DNA of 64,000 nucleotides. Origin: Citreicoccus inhibens (GTDB lineage Bacteria > Myxococcota > Myxococcia > Myxococcales > Myxococcaceae). Numbering within the stretch: the first letter of the stretch is position 1; every line of letters begins with the position of its first letter. The position numbers and the translations under genes are program-made. The notes beneath the pieces are model-generated. The model ran no database searches. It saw nothing but the letters and a program-made list of their open reading frames with translations, and was not told the DNA's origin. This document shows, piece by piece, positions 56,989 to 64,000 of this stretch. The DNA is taken from assembly GCF_019039035.1 (NCBI RefSeq), contig NZ_JAHNZT010000004.1:310001-374000 (forward strand). The letters are read 5' to 3'.

Positions 56989-57968
56989 GCGACCCTCCCC
57001 TTCGTCACCGTCATGAAGGCATCTTCCAGGTTGCGCTCGCGCGGGCTGAACGCGCACACCGGAAGCCCCGCCGACACCAGCGTGGACAGCAGCACCGCGC
57101 AGGCCGCGTCGAGCTCCGTGGGGCTCGCCCGCGCCGCCAGCTCCACCCGGACGCGCAGCGCCTGACCATCGCGGACCACCTTCATCACGCGGGGCTGCTC
57201 CAGGAGCAACCGCTCCGCTCGCGCCCACTCCGCTTCCGCGTCACGCTCCACCGCCAACCGCAGCGACAGCTCCACGGAGGCCGCCGCATCCGTCGCCGGG
57301 TGCAGCAGGTCCTGCACCGTGCCCGTCGTCAGCAGGCGCCCCTGCTCGATGATGGCGCAGGTGTCGCAGATCTCCGCCAGCTCCGTGAGGATGTGGCTGG
57401 AGATGATGACCGCCTTGCCTTGGTCCGCCAGCGCGCGCAGCAGCTCGCGCAGCTCGATGCGGGCGCGCGGGTCCAACCCATCCGCGGGCTCGTCCAACAG
57501 CAGGAGCCGCGGGTCGTGCAGCAGCGTGCGCCCCAACGCCACCCGCTGGCGCATGCCCTTGGACAGGGCCGTGGTCAGCCTGCCCGCCAGCGGCGTGAGC
57601 CCGGTGAACTCCATCACCGAGGCCACTCGCGCCGTGCGCTGCGCGCCCTTCAGCCCGTAGGCCCGCGCGAAGAAGTCCAGGAACTCGGCCACGGTGACAT
57701 CGTCATAGGTGCCGTACCGGTCCGGCATGTAGCCGATGAGCGGCCGGGCCTTGTCCGGCGCATCCACCAGCGACATGCCATCCAGCAACACCTCCCCCGA
57801 AGTGGGCACATCCAGCGTCGCCAGGATGCGCAGCGTGGTGCTCTTGCCCGCGCCGTTCGGCCCGATGAACCCGAGGATGCTGCCCGCCTCCAGCCGGAAG
57901 GACACGTCGTCCACCGCGCGCAGCGTCCCGTAGTCGCGGCACAGACCTCTGACTTCCAACAAGCTCAT
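56985..57968 (-). CDS. ABC transporter ATP-binding protein
   Basis: 327 residues. Walker [10 protein letters not shown] (about 36-44), Q-loop region [14 protein letters not shown], signature [13 protein letters not shown], Walker [13 protein letters not shown] and the switch His in ISSHIL. The C-terminal about 90 residues form an extra regulatory domain. The YMPD Q-loop and GMRQ signature place it with ABC-2/GldA-like ATPases. Its ATG overlaps the upstream gene's stop by 4 nt and its stop overlaps the permease start. Confidence 0.94.
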   Translation of the reverse strand: MSLLEVRGLCRDYGTLRAVDDVSFRLEAGSILGFIGPNGAGKSTTLRILATLDVPTSGEVLLDGMSLVDAPDKARPLIGYMPDRYGTYDDVTVAEFLDFFARAYGLKGAQRTARVASVMEFTGLTPLAGRLTTALSKGMRQRVALGRTLLHDPRLLLLDEPADGLDPRARIELRELLRALADQGKAVIISSHILTELAEICDTCAIIEQGRLLTTGTVQDLLHPATDAAASVELSLRLAVERDAEAEWARAERLLLEQPRVMKVVRDGQALRVRVELAARASPTELDAACAVLLSTLVSAGLPVCAFSPRERNLEDAFMTVTKGRVA

Positions 57969-59725
57969 GGCCGCCCCTCGTCCACCTGGCCCCGGATGAC
58001 GTGGCCTGAGTCCTCCAGCGCCACCTCCAACGTCGCGGTGGGCGCGGTCCCCATGCCGCGCATCCGTGCCACGAACTCCCCATCCACCGGAGGCTCGGTG
58101 AACAGCAACAGACTCCGCGAGAAGCGGTTCGCGGCGGCCTCGGGAAAACCCCAGTCCATCTGCGCACTCTCATCCCGAAGCGTGGCCTTGCCCTCCGCGC
58201 CATCCGCGAGCGCCGGCAGGGTCCAGAGCGTGCCCGCCATCCGCACTGCCCCGCCCAGCAAGGGTCCACCCAGCGCGTTCTGCACGACGAGGTCCGAGCC
58301 CTCGCGATGGACTCGCAGCCGCGCCCGTGATGGCACGACCGCCAGTTCGCCCCATTCACGATACGTGCGCGCAGGAAGAAAGCCCCCGCGGACCACGAGG
58401 CCGTGCGTCCAGTCCAGATCCAGCACCGTGCCCTCGCCATCCTCCGGCGCGATCAGCACGCTCGTGTCGGGCAGCTCAAACGAATCCGGGGGCAGGTTGG
58501 CGTACCAGGCGCCCAGGCCCACGGTGATGGCGCGGGAGCGCTCCCGATCCAACCAGGTGAGGCTGTAGCGCGCCGCGTGCACGGAGAAGCCTTCCACCAG
58601 CACGGACCAGAGCACCAGGGCCACACACGTCACGAGCGCCACCGAGGGCACGGCGATGAGCACCGCGACCGGTCCCTTGCGCCGGGAGAGCAGCAGCGAG
58701 CCGGGCCCGACCACGACCGCGAAGAGGACCATCAAGAACAGGAAGTGCCCCACCGGAGACCGCGCGCTCGCCAACAGGGGGCTCTCGCCATTGCTGAGCA
58801 GGTGCCGGTTGCCCGCCCAGCCCCGCGAGAGCCCCACGGGCACCACCGGCCCGTCCACGCCATGCGAGCCCATCTCGAGGTCTCCGACGCACGCCTTCGC
58901 CGTGGTGCTGCAGACGTGGATCTGCCCGAAGCCATAGAGAGGCTCCGCCTCCGACGCCGTATCGAGCGGGAGTCGCGCGGACAGGTCTCGCGGAGCCTGC
59001 GCGATGACCAGGTTGCCGCCCGTGGCGGCATACGACTCCAGCGCGGCCCACAGCTCGCCACTCACCTTGTCGGGGGACGTGGCGACCATCACGGTTCCAT
59101 ATCCCGCGTACGCAACGAGCTGACGCGGCGCGAGCGCGGGGTCCATGAACCGGACCTCCATCAAGGGCGACTGGCCCGACTCCGCACGGGCCAGCGCGGT
59201 GACGAGCTCGAACTCCTTCTGCGTGCCCAACACCAGGACGCCCAACGACGTGCCGGGATTGTCCACGTACACGCCTTGCCGCCCGATGCCGAGCCCCTCC
59301 CCCTCCAACAGCGCGCTGCCGGACTGAATCCCCGCGGGGATGAGCAGGTGGGTCACCATCCGCTGTCGCGGCGCTAGCTTCAGCGCCATCGTGGCGACGC
59401 GCCCCCCGGCCTCGCTCGACTCGAACGAGAGTTGAAGCGAGCGGGCCACGGGAGAGACGTTCTCCAGTGACACCTGCAACGGCGTGTACCCGAACCGCGC
59501 CATCAACGCGCCGCTCTGCACGCTCGCGTGGACCCCCTCGTCCATGAGCACGAGCATGGACTCGGACACGTCGCGATAGCCGCCGGGCGCCGGGGGCGCG
59601 TCGACTGGCTCGACCGCCGGGGCGGCCACCGCGTCGGTCTCCGGGGCGGCCACCTCTTCTCCCGCGTGGGCGGCGCCCGCCAGCAGGAGCGCCGCCAGCG
59701 CCAGCGCTCGCAGCGCGCTAGTCAC
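57965..59725 (-). CDS. Signal-peptide GATase-like membrane protein of MoxR/ABC operon
   Basis: 586 residues from GTG 59725 (GAGG upstream). The signal peptide [21 protein letters not shown] is clear. The periplasmic N-terminal region (about 45-310) has beta-sandwich strands followed by a Rossmann-like part ([29 protein letters not shown]) that resembles a degenerate glutamine-amidotransferase fold. Two transmembrane helices (about 329-345 and 355-378) lie mid-protein, and a final beta domain of about 200 residues follows. No catalytic triad is evident. It sits between moxR and the ABC ATPase with 8-nt and 4-nt overlaps, so it is an integral part of the complex. By position it recalls GldG-like auxiliary subunits, but sequence similarity is not evident. 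Confidence 0.85.
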   Translation of the reverse strand: MTSALRALALAALLLAGAAHAGEEVAAPETDAVAAPAVEPVDAPPAPGGYRDVSESMLVLMDEGVHASVQSGALMARFGYTPLQVSLENVSPVARSLQLSFESSEAGGRVATMALKLAPRQRMVTHLLIPAGIQSGSALLEGEGLGIGRQGVYVDNPGTSLGVLVLGTQKEFELVTALARAESGQSPLMEVRFMDPALAPRQLVAYAGYGTVMVATSPDKVSGELWAALESYAATGGNLVIAQAPRDLSARLPLDTASEAEPLYGFGQIHVCSTTAKACVGDLEMGSHGVDGPVVPVGLSRGWAGNRHLLSNGESPLLASARSPVGHFLFLMVLFAVVVGPGSLLLSRRKGPVAVLIAVPSVALVTCVALVLWSVLVEGFSVHAARYSLTWLDRERSRAITVGLGAWYANLPPDSFELPDTSVLIAPEDGEGTVLDLDWTHGLVVRGGFLPARTYREWGELAVVPSRARLRVHREGSDLVVQNALGGPLLGGAVRMAGTLWTLPALADGAEGKATLRDESAQMDWGFPEAAANRFSRSLLLFTEPPVDGEFVARMRGMGTAPTATLEVALEDSGHVIRGQVDEGRP

Positions 59726-60716
59726 GGGGAACCTCGGGGATCGCCTGGAGCAGCGCGCTCACCACGTCCTGCGTGGACACCTTCTCCAGCGAGGCCTCAT
59801 ACGCGAGCACCAGCCGGTGATTGAGCACGGCGGGGGCCGCGGCCACCACGTCATCGAAGCCCACGTTGGGCCGCCCCTTGAGCAGCGCGAGCGCACGTCC
59901 CGCCGCGGCCATGGCCAGCGCGGCGCGCGGGCTGGCGCCATAGCGCACGAAGCGCCGCACCGGCTCGGGAGCGCTCGGCTGACGCGGGTCGGTCGCCTCC
60001 ACCAGACGCCCGATGAAGTCCGCCACCGGCCCCGGCAGGTGCACGCGGTCCACCGCCGCGAACAGCCGCTCCAGCCCTGGCCCATCCAGCACGGGTGACA
60101 GCTCCGGAGGCGCACCGCGCACGCGCGTGGTGAGCAGCGCGCGCAGCGTCTTGGCGCCCACGGAGGGCACCTGGATGCGGAACAGGAAGCGGTCGAGCTG
60201 GGCCTCCGGCAAGGGATAGGTGCCCTCCAACTCGATGGGGTTCTGCGTGGCGAGCACGAAGAAGGGCTCGGGCAACGGGCGCGTCTGACCGAGCACCGTC
60301 ACGCGGCGCTCTTGCATCGCCTCCAGCAGCGCCGACTGTGTCTTGGGACTGGAGCGGTTGATTTCATCCGCCAGCACGAGGCTGGCGAACAGCGGGCCCT
60401 CGCGGAAGACCAGCTCGCGGTGGGACTCGCCTTCCAGCACGTAGGTGCCGGTGATGTCACCGGGCAAGAGGTCCGGGGTGAACTGGATGCGGCGGAAGGG
60501 CAGCGCGAGCAACCGCGCCAGTGCCTTGCACAGCTCCGTCTTGCCCAGGCCCGGCAGTCCCTCCAGCAGCACATGGCCGCGCGCGAGCACCGCCACCACC
60601 ACCTGCTCGACGACCGCCGGCTGGTCGAGCATCACCTGATTGAGGCCCTCCTGAAGGCGCGCCACCGCCTCCACCGCCCCCTGGACTTCGCCTGGACTGA
60701 GTAGCTCCGCTGCCAC
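59718..60716 (-). CDS. MoxR-family AAA+ ATPase
   Basis: 332 residues from GTG 60716, with AAGGGGAG 6 nt upstream. Walker [10 protein letters not shown] (about 53-61), Walker [11 protein letters not shown] with Asp117/Glu118, then [14 protein letters not shown] (pre-sensor insert) and sensor 1 VLATQNPIE. The C-terminal lid ends in helices typical of MoxR/AAA_3. MoxR proteins act as chaperones that load metals or assemble complexes, and usually pair with VWA-domain partners, which are encoded just downstream here. Confidence 0.94.
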   Translation of the reverse strand: MAAELLSPGEVQGAVEAVARLQEGLNQVMLDQPAVVEQVVVAVLARGHVLLEGLPGLGKTELCKALARLLALPFRRIQFTPDLLPGDITGTYVLEGESHRELVFREGPLFASLVLADEINRSSPKTQSALLEAMQERRVTVLGQTRPLPEPFFVLATQNPIELEGTYPLPEAQLDRFLFRIQVPSVGAKTLRALLTTRVRGAPPELSPVLDGPGLERLFAAVDRVHLPGPVADFIGRLVEATDPRQPSAPEPVRRFVRYGASPRAALAMAAAGRALALLKGRPNVGFDDVVAAAPAVLNHRLVLAYEASLEKVSTQDVVSALLQAIPEVPRD

Positions 60717-60734
60717 GTCATCTCCCCTTCTGGA

Positions 60735-62342
60735 CTACTCGCCACCGAAGTACCGCTTCACCAGCTCGCGGTTGCGCGGCAGGAGCTGCGTCGCGCCGGG
60801 CCCCGCGGTCGCCTCGCCCCGCGCGCCCGTCCCTCGCGACCCCTCCGCGGTCCCCGCGCCTTCACGCGGACGTGCATCTCCCGCGCGCAGCCCCCATACC
60901 TCACCGGCCTCGCCCCCGTGACCAGCGGGCAGGGGCTCGTAAGCCAGCCGCCTCGGGTCCATCTCCGCCGACCCACCGAACGCCAGGGGCGTCTCGCCTT
61001 TCCCATCCTCCGACGAGGCGCCCGTGCTCCCGGACCGCACGTGCCGACTCAGGTGGTCGCCGTCGGTGATGGGGCGCCCCTGCCCGGTCCGCGAATCGCC
61101 GGCCCCCTGTTGCGTCGAGCCATTCTCCGAGGACGACGACCGCGAACCTTGTCCCGTTCGCGAACCCTGGCCCGTCGCCGCGCGCGCCTCACGCTGGGCC
61201 TCGGACGAAGCACCTCCCGGGCGCTCCGATGGCGCGTTCCCGAAGCGCCGCTCCAACGACGCCTGACGCTGAGCCAACGCACGACGCAAATCCGAGAGCT
61301 GCGTGGGGTTCCCCGCGGCCTTCGCGTGGGCCTCCGCCGCGCCCTGCTCCGCGGAGCGTGCTCCCGCCGCACCCGACTCCGAGGGGCGCCCCTCCTGCTG
61401 CTCCGACCCTTGCGTCCCCGCGTTCGACGCCTGCGCGCCCTGCTGCGTCCCCGCCGCGCCCTGCGGCCCCGTGTCCGACGCCTGCGCGCCCTGCTGCGTC
61501 CCCGACTGAGCCCCGGCCGTCTCGCCCGTCTCGCCCTTCGCGTTCCGGTCGAGGTCCATCAGGGCCTGTTCCAGGGCCTCGCGCTCGCGCGTCACGGCCT
61601 CGGCGTCCCCAGCCGGGCCCAGCGCATCCTCCAGGTCACGAGCCGCCTCGGCGGCGCGCGCGAGCTGAGCCGCGGCCTCGGCGGCGCGCTCGGCCAACCG
61701 CTGGGACAGCGCATCGGTGGCCTCCCAATCGGCGGCGTCGAAGCGCCCCGCCGCGACCTCCTCCGAGAGCCGGCGCAGCTCCTCTTCGACATTCGCGCCC
61801 AGGGGCTCCTCGCGGGCCAGCGCCTCGGCCTGGGCCTGCACAGCCGCCACCTGGGTCGCGGCGGCGGCGTTGATGCGCGTGTCGCGCGCCACGGGCCGAG
61901 GCAGCAGATGCCCCACCCCGGCGAACAGCACCGCGCCGAGCAGCGCGGCCACCGGCCTGTGCCAGCGAATCGACGGAAGCGTCACCGCGCGGGCCAGCTG
62001 ATTGGCCGCCAGTTCCCACTCCCCCACGGGGCGCTCCAGCCGCGTCAGCAACAACCCCGAGGCCCCCGCGGAGCGATCCGCGAGCACCGCCGCGTGCTCC
62101 AGCGAGACGCGCCGCGAGCGGGCCCGCACGACCCAGGCCCACAGCCCCACCGCCACGAGCGGGAGCGCCGCCCACACGGGCGCACGGGGAAACCCCAAGC
62201 GGACGAGCACGCACGCGGTGGCCACGGCCCACGCGGGGGCCACGCCGTGCTCCAGCCAGACCTCCACGTTGAGGCGCCGCCGCACGCGCCGCACGGGCGC
62301 GAGGACCAAAGCTTGGAGTCGACGTTCTTCGCTGGCCGCCAT
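60735..62342 (-). CDS. Coiled-coil membrane protein with long Q/G/S-rich tail
   Basis: 535 residues from ATG 62342; the more upstream ATG/TTG starts have no ribosome site. Three transmembrane helices (about 33-50, 53-73 and 128-147) precede an Ala/Glu-rich coiled coil (about 160-260). The remaining 270 residues are disordered, rich in Gln/Gly/Ser/Thr, and include a duplicated 17-residue unit (GTQQGAQAS...). The layout resembles DUF4175-like proteins encoded with MoxR-VWA genes. First gene of the operon, 18 nt before moxR. Function unknown. Confidence 0.8.
   Translation of the reverse strand: MAASEERRLQALVLAPVRRVRRRLNVEVWLEHGVAPAWAVATACVLVRLGFPRAPVWAALPLVAVGLWAWVVRARSRRVSLEHAAVLADRSAGASGLLLTRLERPVGEWELAANQLARAVTLPSIRWHRPVAALLGAVLFAGVGHLLPRPVARDTRINAAAATQVAAVQAQAEALAREEPLGANVEEELRRLSEEVAAGRFDAADWEATDALSQRLAERAAEAAAQLARAAEAARDLEDALGPAGDAEAVTREREALEQALMDLDRNAKGETGETAGAQSGTQQGAQASDTGPQGAAGTQQGAQASNAGTQGSEQQEGRPSESGAAGARSAEQGAAEAHAKAAGNPTQLSDLRRALAQRQASLERRFGNAPSERPGGASSEAQREARAATGQGSRTGQGSRSSSSENGSTQQGAGDSRTGQGRPITDGDHLSRHVRSGSTGASSEDGKGETPLAFGGSAEMDPRRLAYEPLPAGHGGEAGEVWGLRAGDARPREGAGTAEGSRGTGARGEATAGPGATQLLPRNRELVKRYFGGE
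61425..61504. repeat. 51-nt coding duplication
   Basis: A 29-nt block (CGACGCCTGCGCGCCCTGCT...) occurs identically at 61425-61453 and 61476-61504, exactly 17 codons apart, inside the disordered tail of the membrane protein. It is a recent in-frame duplication. Confidence 0.75.
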
Positions 62343-62490
62343 GTGTGGGCCAGCAGTGTCGGACACTCGGCCCATGCGCGACAAGCGAGGGGAGGGGGAC
62401 GGTCCAAGGCGGCCCTGGAGCGGTCGCCCGCGGTGACGAGCGGTCCGTCTGACCCGTGCGTCTTCCCGCGCGCATCGCTAACGTGCCCCC

Positions 62491-63465
62491 ATGAACTTCC
62501 GCCACCTTGGACGCAGTGGGCTCGTCGTCAGCGAGATCTCCTTCGGCAACTGGTTGACCCATGGGAATCAGGTCGAGGAGGAGGCGGCCCTCGCGTGCGT
62601 GCGCGCGGCCCTCGAAGTGGGGATCACCACCTTCGACACCGCGGACGTGTACGCGGAAACGAAGGCGGAGGCGGTGCTCGGCCGCGCGCTCAAGGGCGAG
62701 CGCCGCGCCGGCTACGAGCTGTTCACCAAGGTGTTCTGGCCCACGGGCCCGGGGCGGAATGACCGGGGCCTGTCCCGCAAGCACGTCCTCGAGTCCATCG
62801 ATGGGTCGCTGCGCCGGCTGCAGACGGACTACGTGGACCTCTATCAGGCCCACCGCTACGACCCGAGCACACCGCTGGAGGAGACCATGCTCGCGTTCGC
62901 GGACATCGTGCGCCAGGGCAAGGCGCTGTACATCGGCGTCTCGGAGTGGTCCGCGGAGCAGATCCACGCGGGCGCGAAGCTGGCTCGCGAGCTGCGCATC
63001 CCCTTCATCTCCAACCAGCCGCAGTACTCCATGCTCTGGCGCGTCATCGAGTCGCAGGTCATCCCTGTCTCGGACGCGGAGGGGATGGGGCAGATTGTCT
63101 GGTCCCCGCTCGCGCAGGGCGTGCTCACGGGCAAGTACCGCCCAGGCCAGCCTCCGCCCGCGGGCAGCCGCGCGCGCGACTCGAGGGGGGCGGGCTTCAT
63201 CAAGGATTTCCTCACGGACGACGTGCTCACCCGCGTGCAGCAGCTCCAACCCATCGCGAAGGACGCGGGCCTCACCATGGCGCAGCTCGCGGTCGCGTGG
63301 GTGCTCCAGAACCCGAGCGTGAGCTCGGCCATCATCGGCGCCTCGCGCCCCGAGCAGGTCCACGACAACGTGAAGGCCAGCGGCGTGAAGCTGGACGCGG
63401 AGCTGCGCCAGCGCATCGACGCGGTGCTCGGCCCCGCCATCGTGCGCACCGCCCCCGCGCAGTAA
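62491..63465 (+). CDS. Aldo/keto reductase (Kv-beta/YghZ-like)
   Basis: 324 residues. NADPH-dependent carbonyl reductase of the AKR superfamily. The full catalytic tetrad is visible: Asp49 and Tyr54 in FDTADVYAE, Lys80 in FTKVFW, and His121 in YQAHRYD. The NADP-binding end is IIGASRPEQVHDNV. Similarity to the K+-channel beta-subunit/AKR14 branch (VFWPTGPGRNDRGLSRKHV) suggests reduction of toxic aldehydes such as methylglyoxal. It lies divergent from the MoxR operon (148-nt gap) and 11 nt upstream of an AraC-type regulator gene. Confidence 0.92.
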   Translation: MNFRHLGRSGLVVSEISFGNWLTHGNQVEEEAALACVRAALEVGITTFDTADVYAETKAEAVLGRALKGERRAGYELFTKVFWPTGPGRNDRGLSRKHVLESIDGSLRRLQTDYVDLYQAHRYDPSTPLEETMLAFADIVRQGKALYIGVSEWSAEQIHAGAKLARELRIPFISNQPQYSMLWRVIESQVIPVSDAEGMGQIVWSPLAQGVLTGKYRPGQPPPAGSRARDSRGAGFIKDFLTDDVLTRVQQLQPIAKDAGLTMAQLAVAWVLQNPSVSSAIIGASRPEQVHDNVKASGVKLDAELRQRIDAVLGPAIVRTAPAQ

Positions 63466-63476
63466 CCCTCGGCGCC

Positions 63477-64000
63477 ATGCTGCTCGCCCACGCCTCGCCT
63501 TCTGAGTCCCGCGCGGGGCCCGGGAACCTGCCCCTGGTGCTCTGGCCCGCCGCGCTCACGATGTGGGGGCCGGGCGAGCAGTCGCGAGCGCACGCGCACC
63601 ACGCGCTGCACCTGGCGCTGTGTCGCCAGGGCACGCTCGCGCTCCAGCAAGAGGGCGCGGCCACGTCCGAGCACGTGGCCGCGGTGCTCGTGGGGCCAGA
63701 CGTGACGCACGCGCTCGACGCCCGCGGCAGCGAGCTGCTCCTCTTCTTCGTGGAGCCCGAGAGCCAGGATGGCGAGCGACTCCTCGGCGCGCTCGCCGGT
63801 CAGCCCGTGCGCACCTTCGATGCGGCCCAGCGCGATGCCTTGCTCGGTGAGCTGGCCGCGCCAGGGCCGCTCGCTCCGGAGGCCGTGTCTCGCTGGATGC
63901 GCGCGACGGTGGACGCGCTCGCGGCGCAACCCCACGCAGCCCCCCGGCGCATGCACCCGCGGGTGCGCCGCCTGCTGCGCGCCCTGCGCCGAGAGCCCCC
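63477..64000 (+). CDS. AraC-family transcriptional regulator, N-terminal part only
   Basis: At least 174 residues, open to the window edge. The N-terminal half is a cupin-like sensor domain (HAHHALHLALCRQGTLAL, then AAVLVGPDVTHALDA). The last visible residues, PRRMHPRVRRLLRALRRE, are the start of the AraC helix-turn-helix region. It begins 11 nt after the reductase stop, so it may control that gene and be co-transcribed with it. Confidence 0.8.
   Translation, partial: MLLAHASPSESRAGPGNLPLVLWPAALTMWGPGEQSRAHAHHALHLALCRQGTLALQQEGAATSEHVAAVLVGPDVTHALDARGSELLLFFVEPESQDGERLLGALAGQPVRTFDAAQRDALLGELAAPGPLAPEAVSRWMRATVDALAAQPHAAPRRMHPRVRRLLRALRREP

Noticed and set aside
54118-57165. Plus-strand 1015-codon frame opposite the VWA/DUF58/permease genes
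   Set aside because: Antisense shadow; the minus strand shows overlapping, domain-bearing genes.
57965-59725. Calling the GATase-like protein GldG
   Set aside because: Position next to an ABC-2 pair is suggestive, but no GldG-type sequence motif was recognised, so the name was withheld.

Overview
The window is about 70% G+C. It carries two MYXO-CTERM surface-sorting tails, many D-A-G/P-T-rich lipoproteins, paired methyl-accepting proteins and an ECF sigma/ZAS anti-sigma pair. Together these point to a myxobacterium (Myxococcota), most likely Myxococcaceae. That assignment is inference from protein style; no rRNA or tRNA gene was seen. Coding density is high, and most long open frames antisense to real genes are GC-skew artefacts. 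Both ends cut a gene: a giant polytopic membrane protein on the left (minus strand) and an AraC-type regulator on the right.

Left part (1-19.7 kb): a zinc-ribbon membrane giant, an endonuclease III homologue, a TerB-like/acyl-CoA oxidase fusion, a SnoaL-like lipoprotein, two small envelope proteins, clpP, fumC, a dCache-type chemoreceptor, a zinc-ribbon PspC protein, and the glyoxylate-shunt pair aceB-aceA. The aceBA pair is preceded by an AT-rich promoter island and followed by a clear terminator.

Middle (19.7-48.4 kb): a 1353-residue repeat lipoprotein with a MYXO-CTERM tail, a B12-binding radical SAM enzyme, a MYXO-CTERM polysaccharide lyase, astA and a transglutaminase-like protein. Next comes an unusual chemoreceptor whose cytoplasmic signalling domain is fused to a family-5 solute-binding domain. 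A minus-strand run then reads DNA glycosylase, ECF sigma, anti-sigma, rlmN, DedA and a Cys-rich lipoprotein. It is followed by malQ, a small Cys-rich protein, the tamA-tamB outer-membrane assembly pair and a hydrolase-like lipoprotein.

Right part (48.4-62.3 kb): a nine-gene minus-strand operon, mostly with 4-8 nt stop/start overlaps. The order is coiled-coil membrane protein, MoxR AAA ATPase, signal-peptide GATase-like membrane protein, ABC ATPase, ABC permease, DUF58, BatA-like VWA protein, dual-VWA membrane protein and a GT39-like membrane glycosyltransferase. The coupling suggests one MoxR-driven envelope machine whose substrate is unknown. An aldo/keto reductase and the truncated AraC regulator follow on the plus strand.
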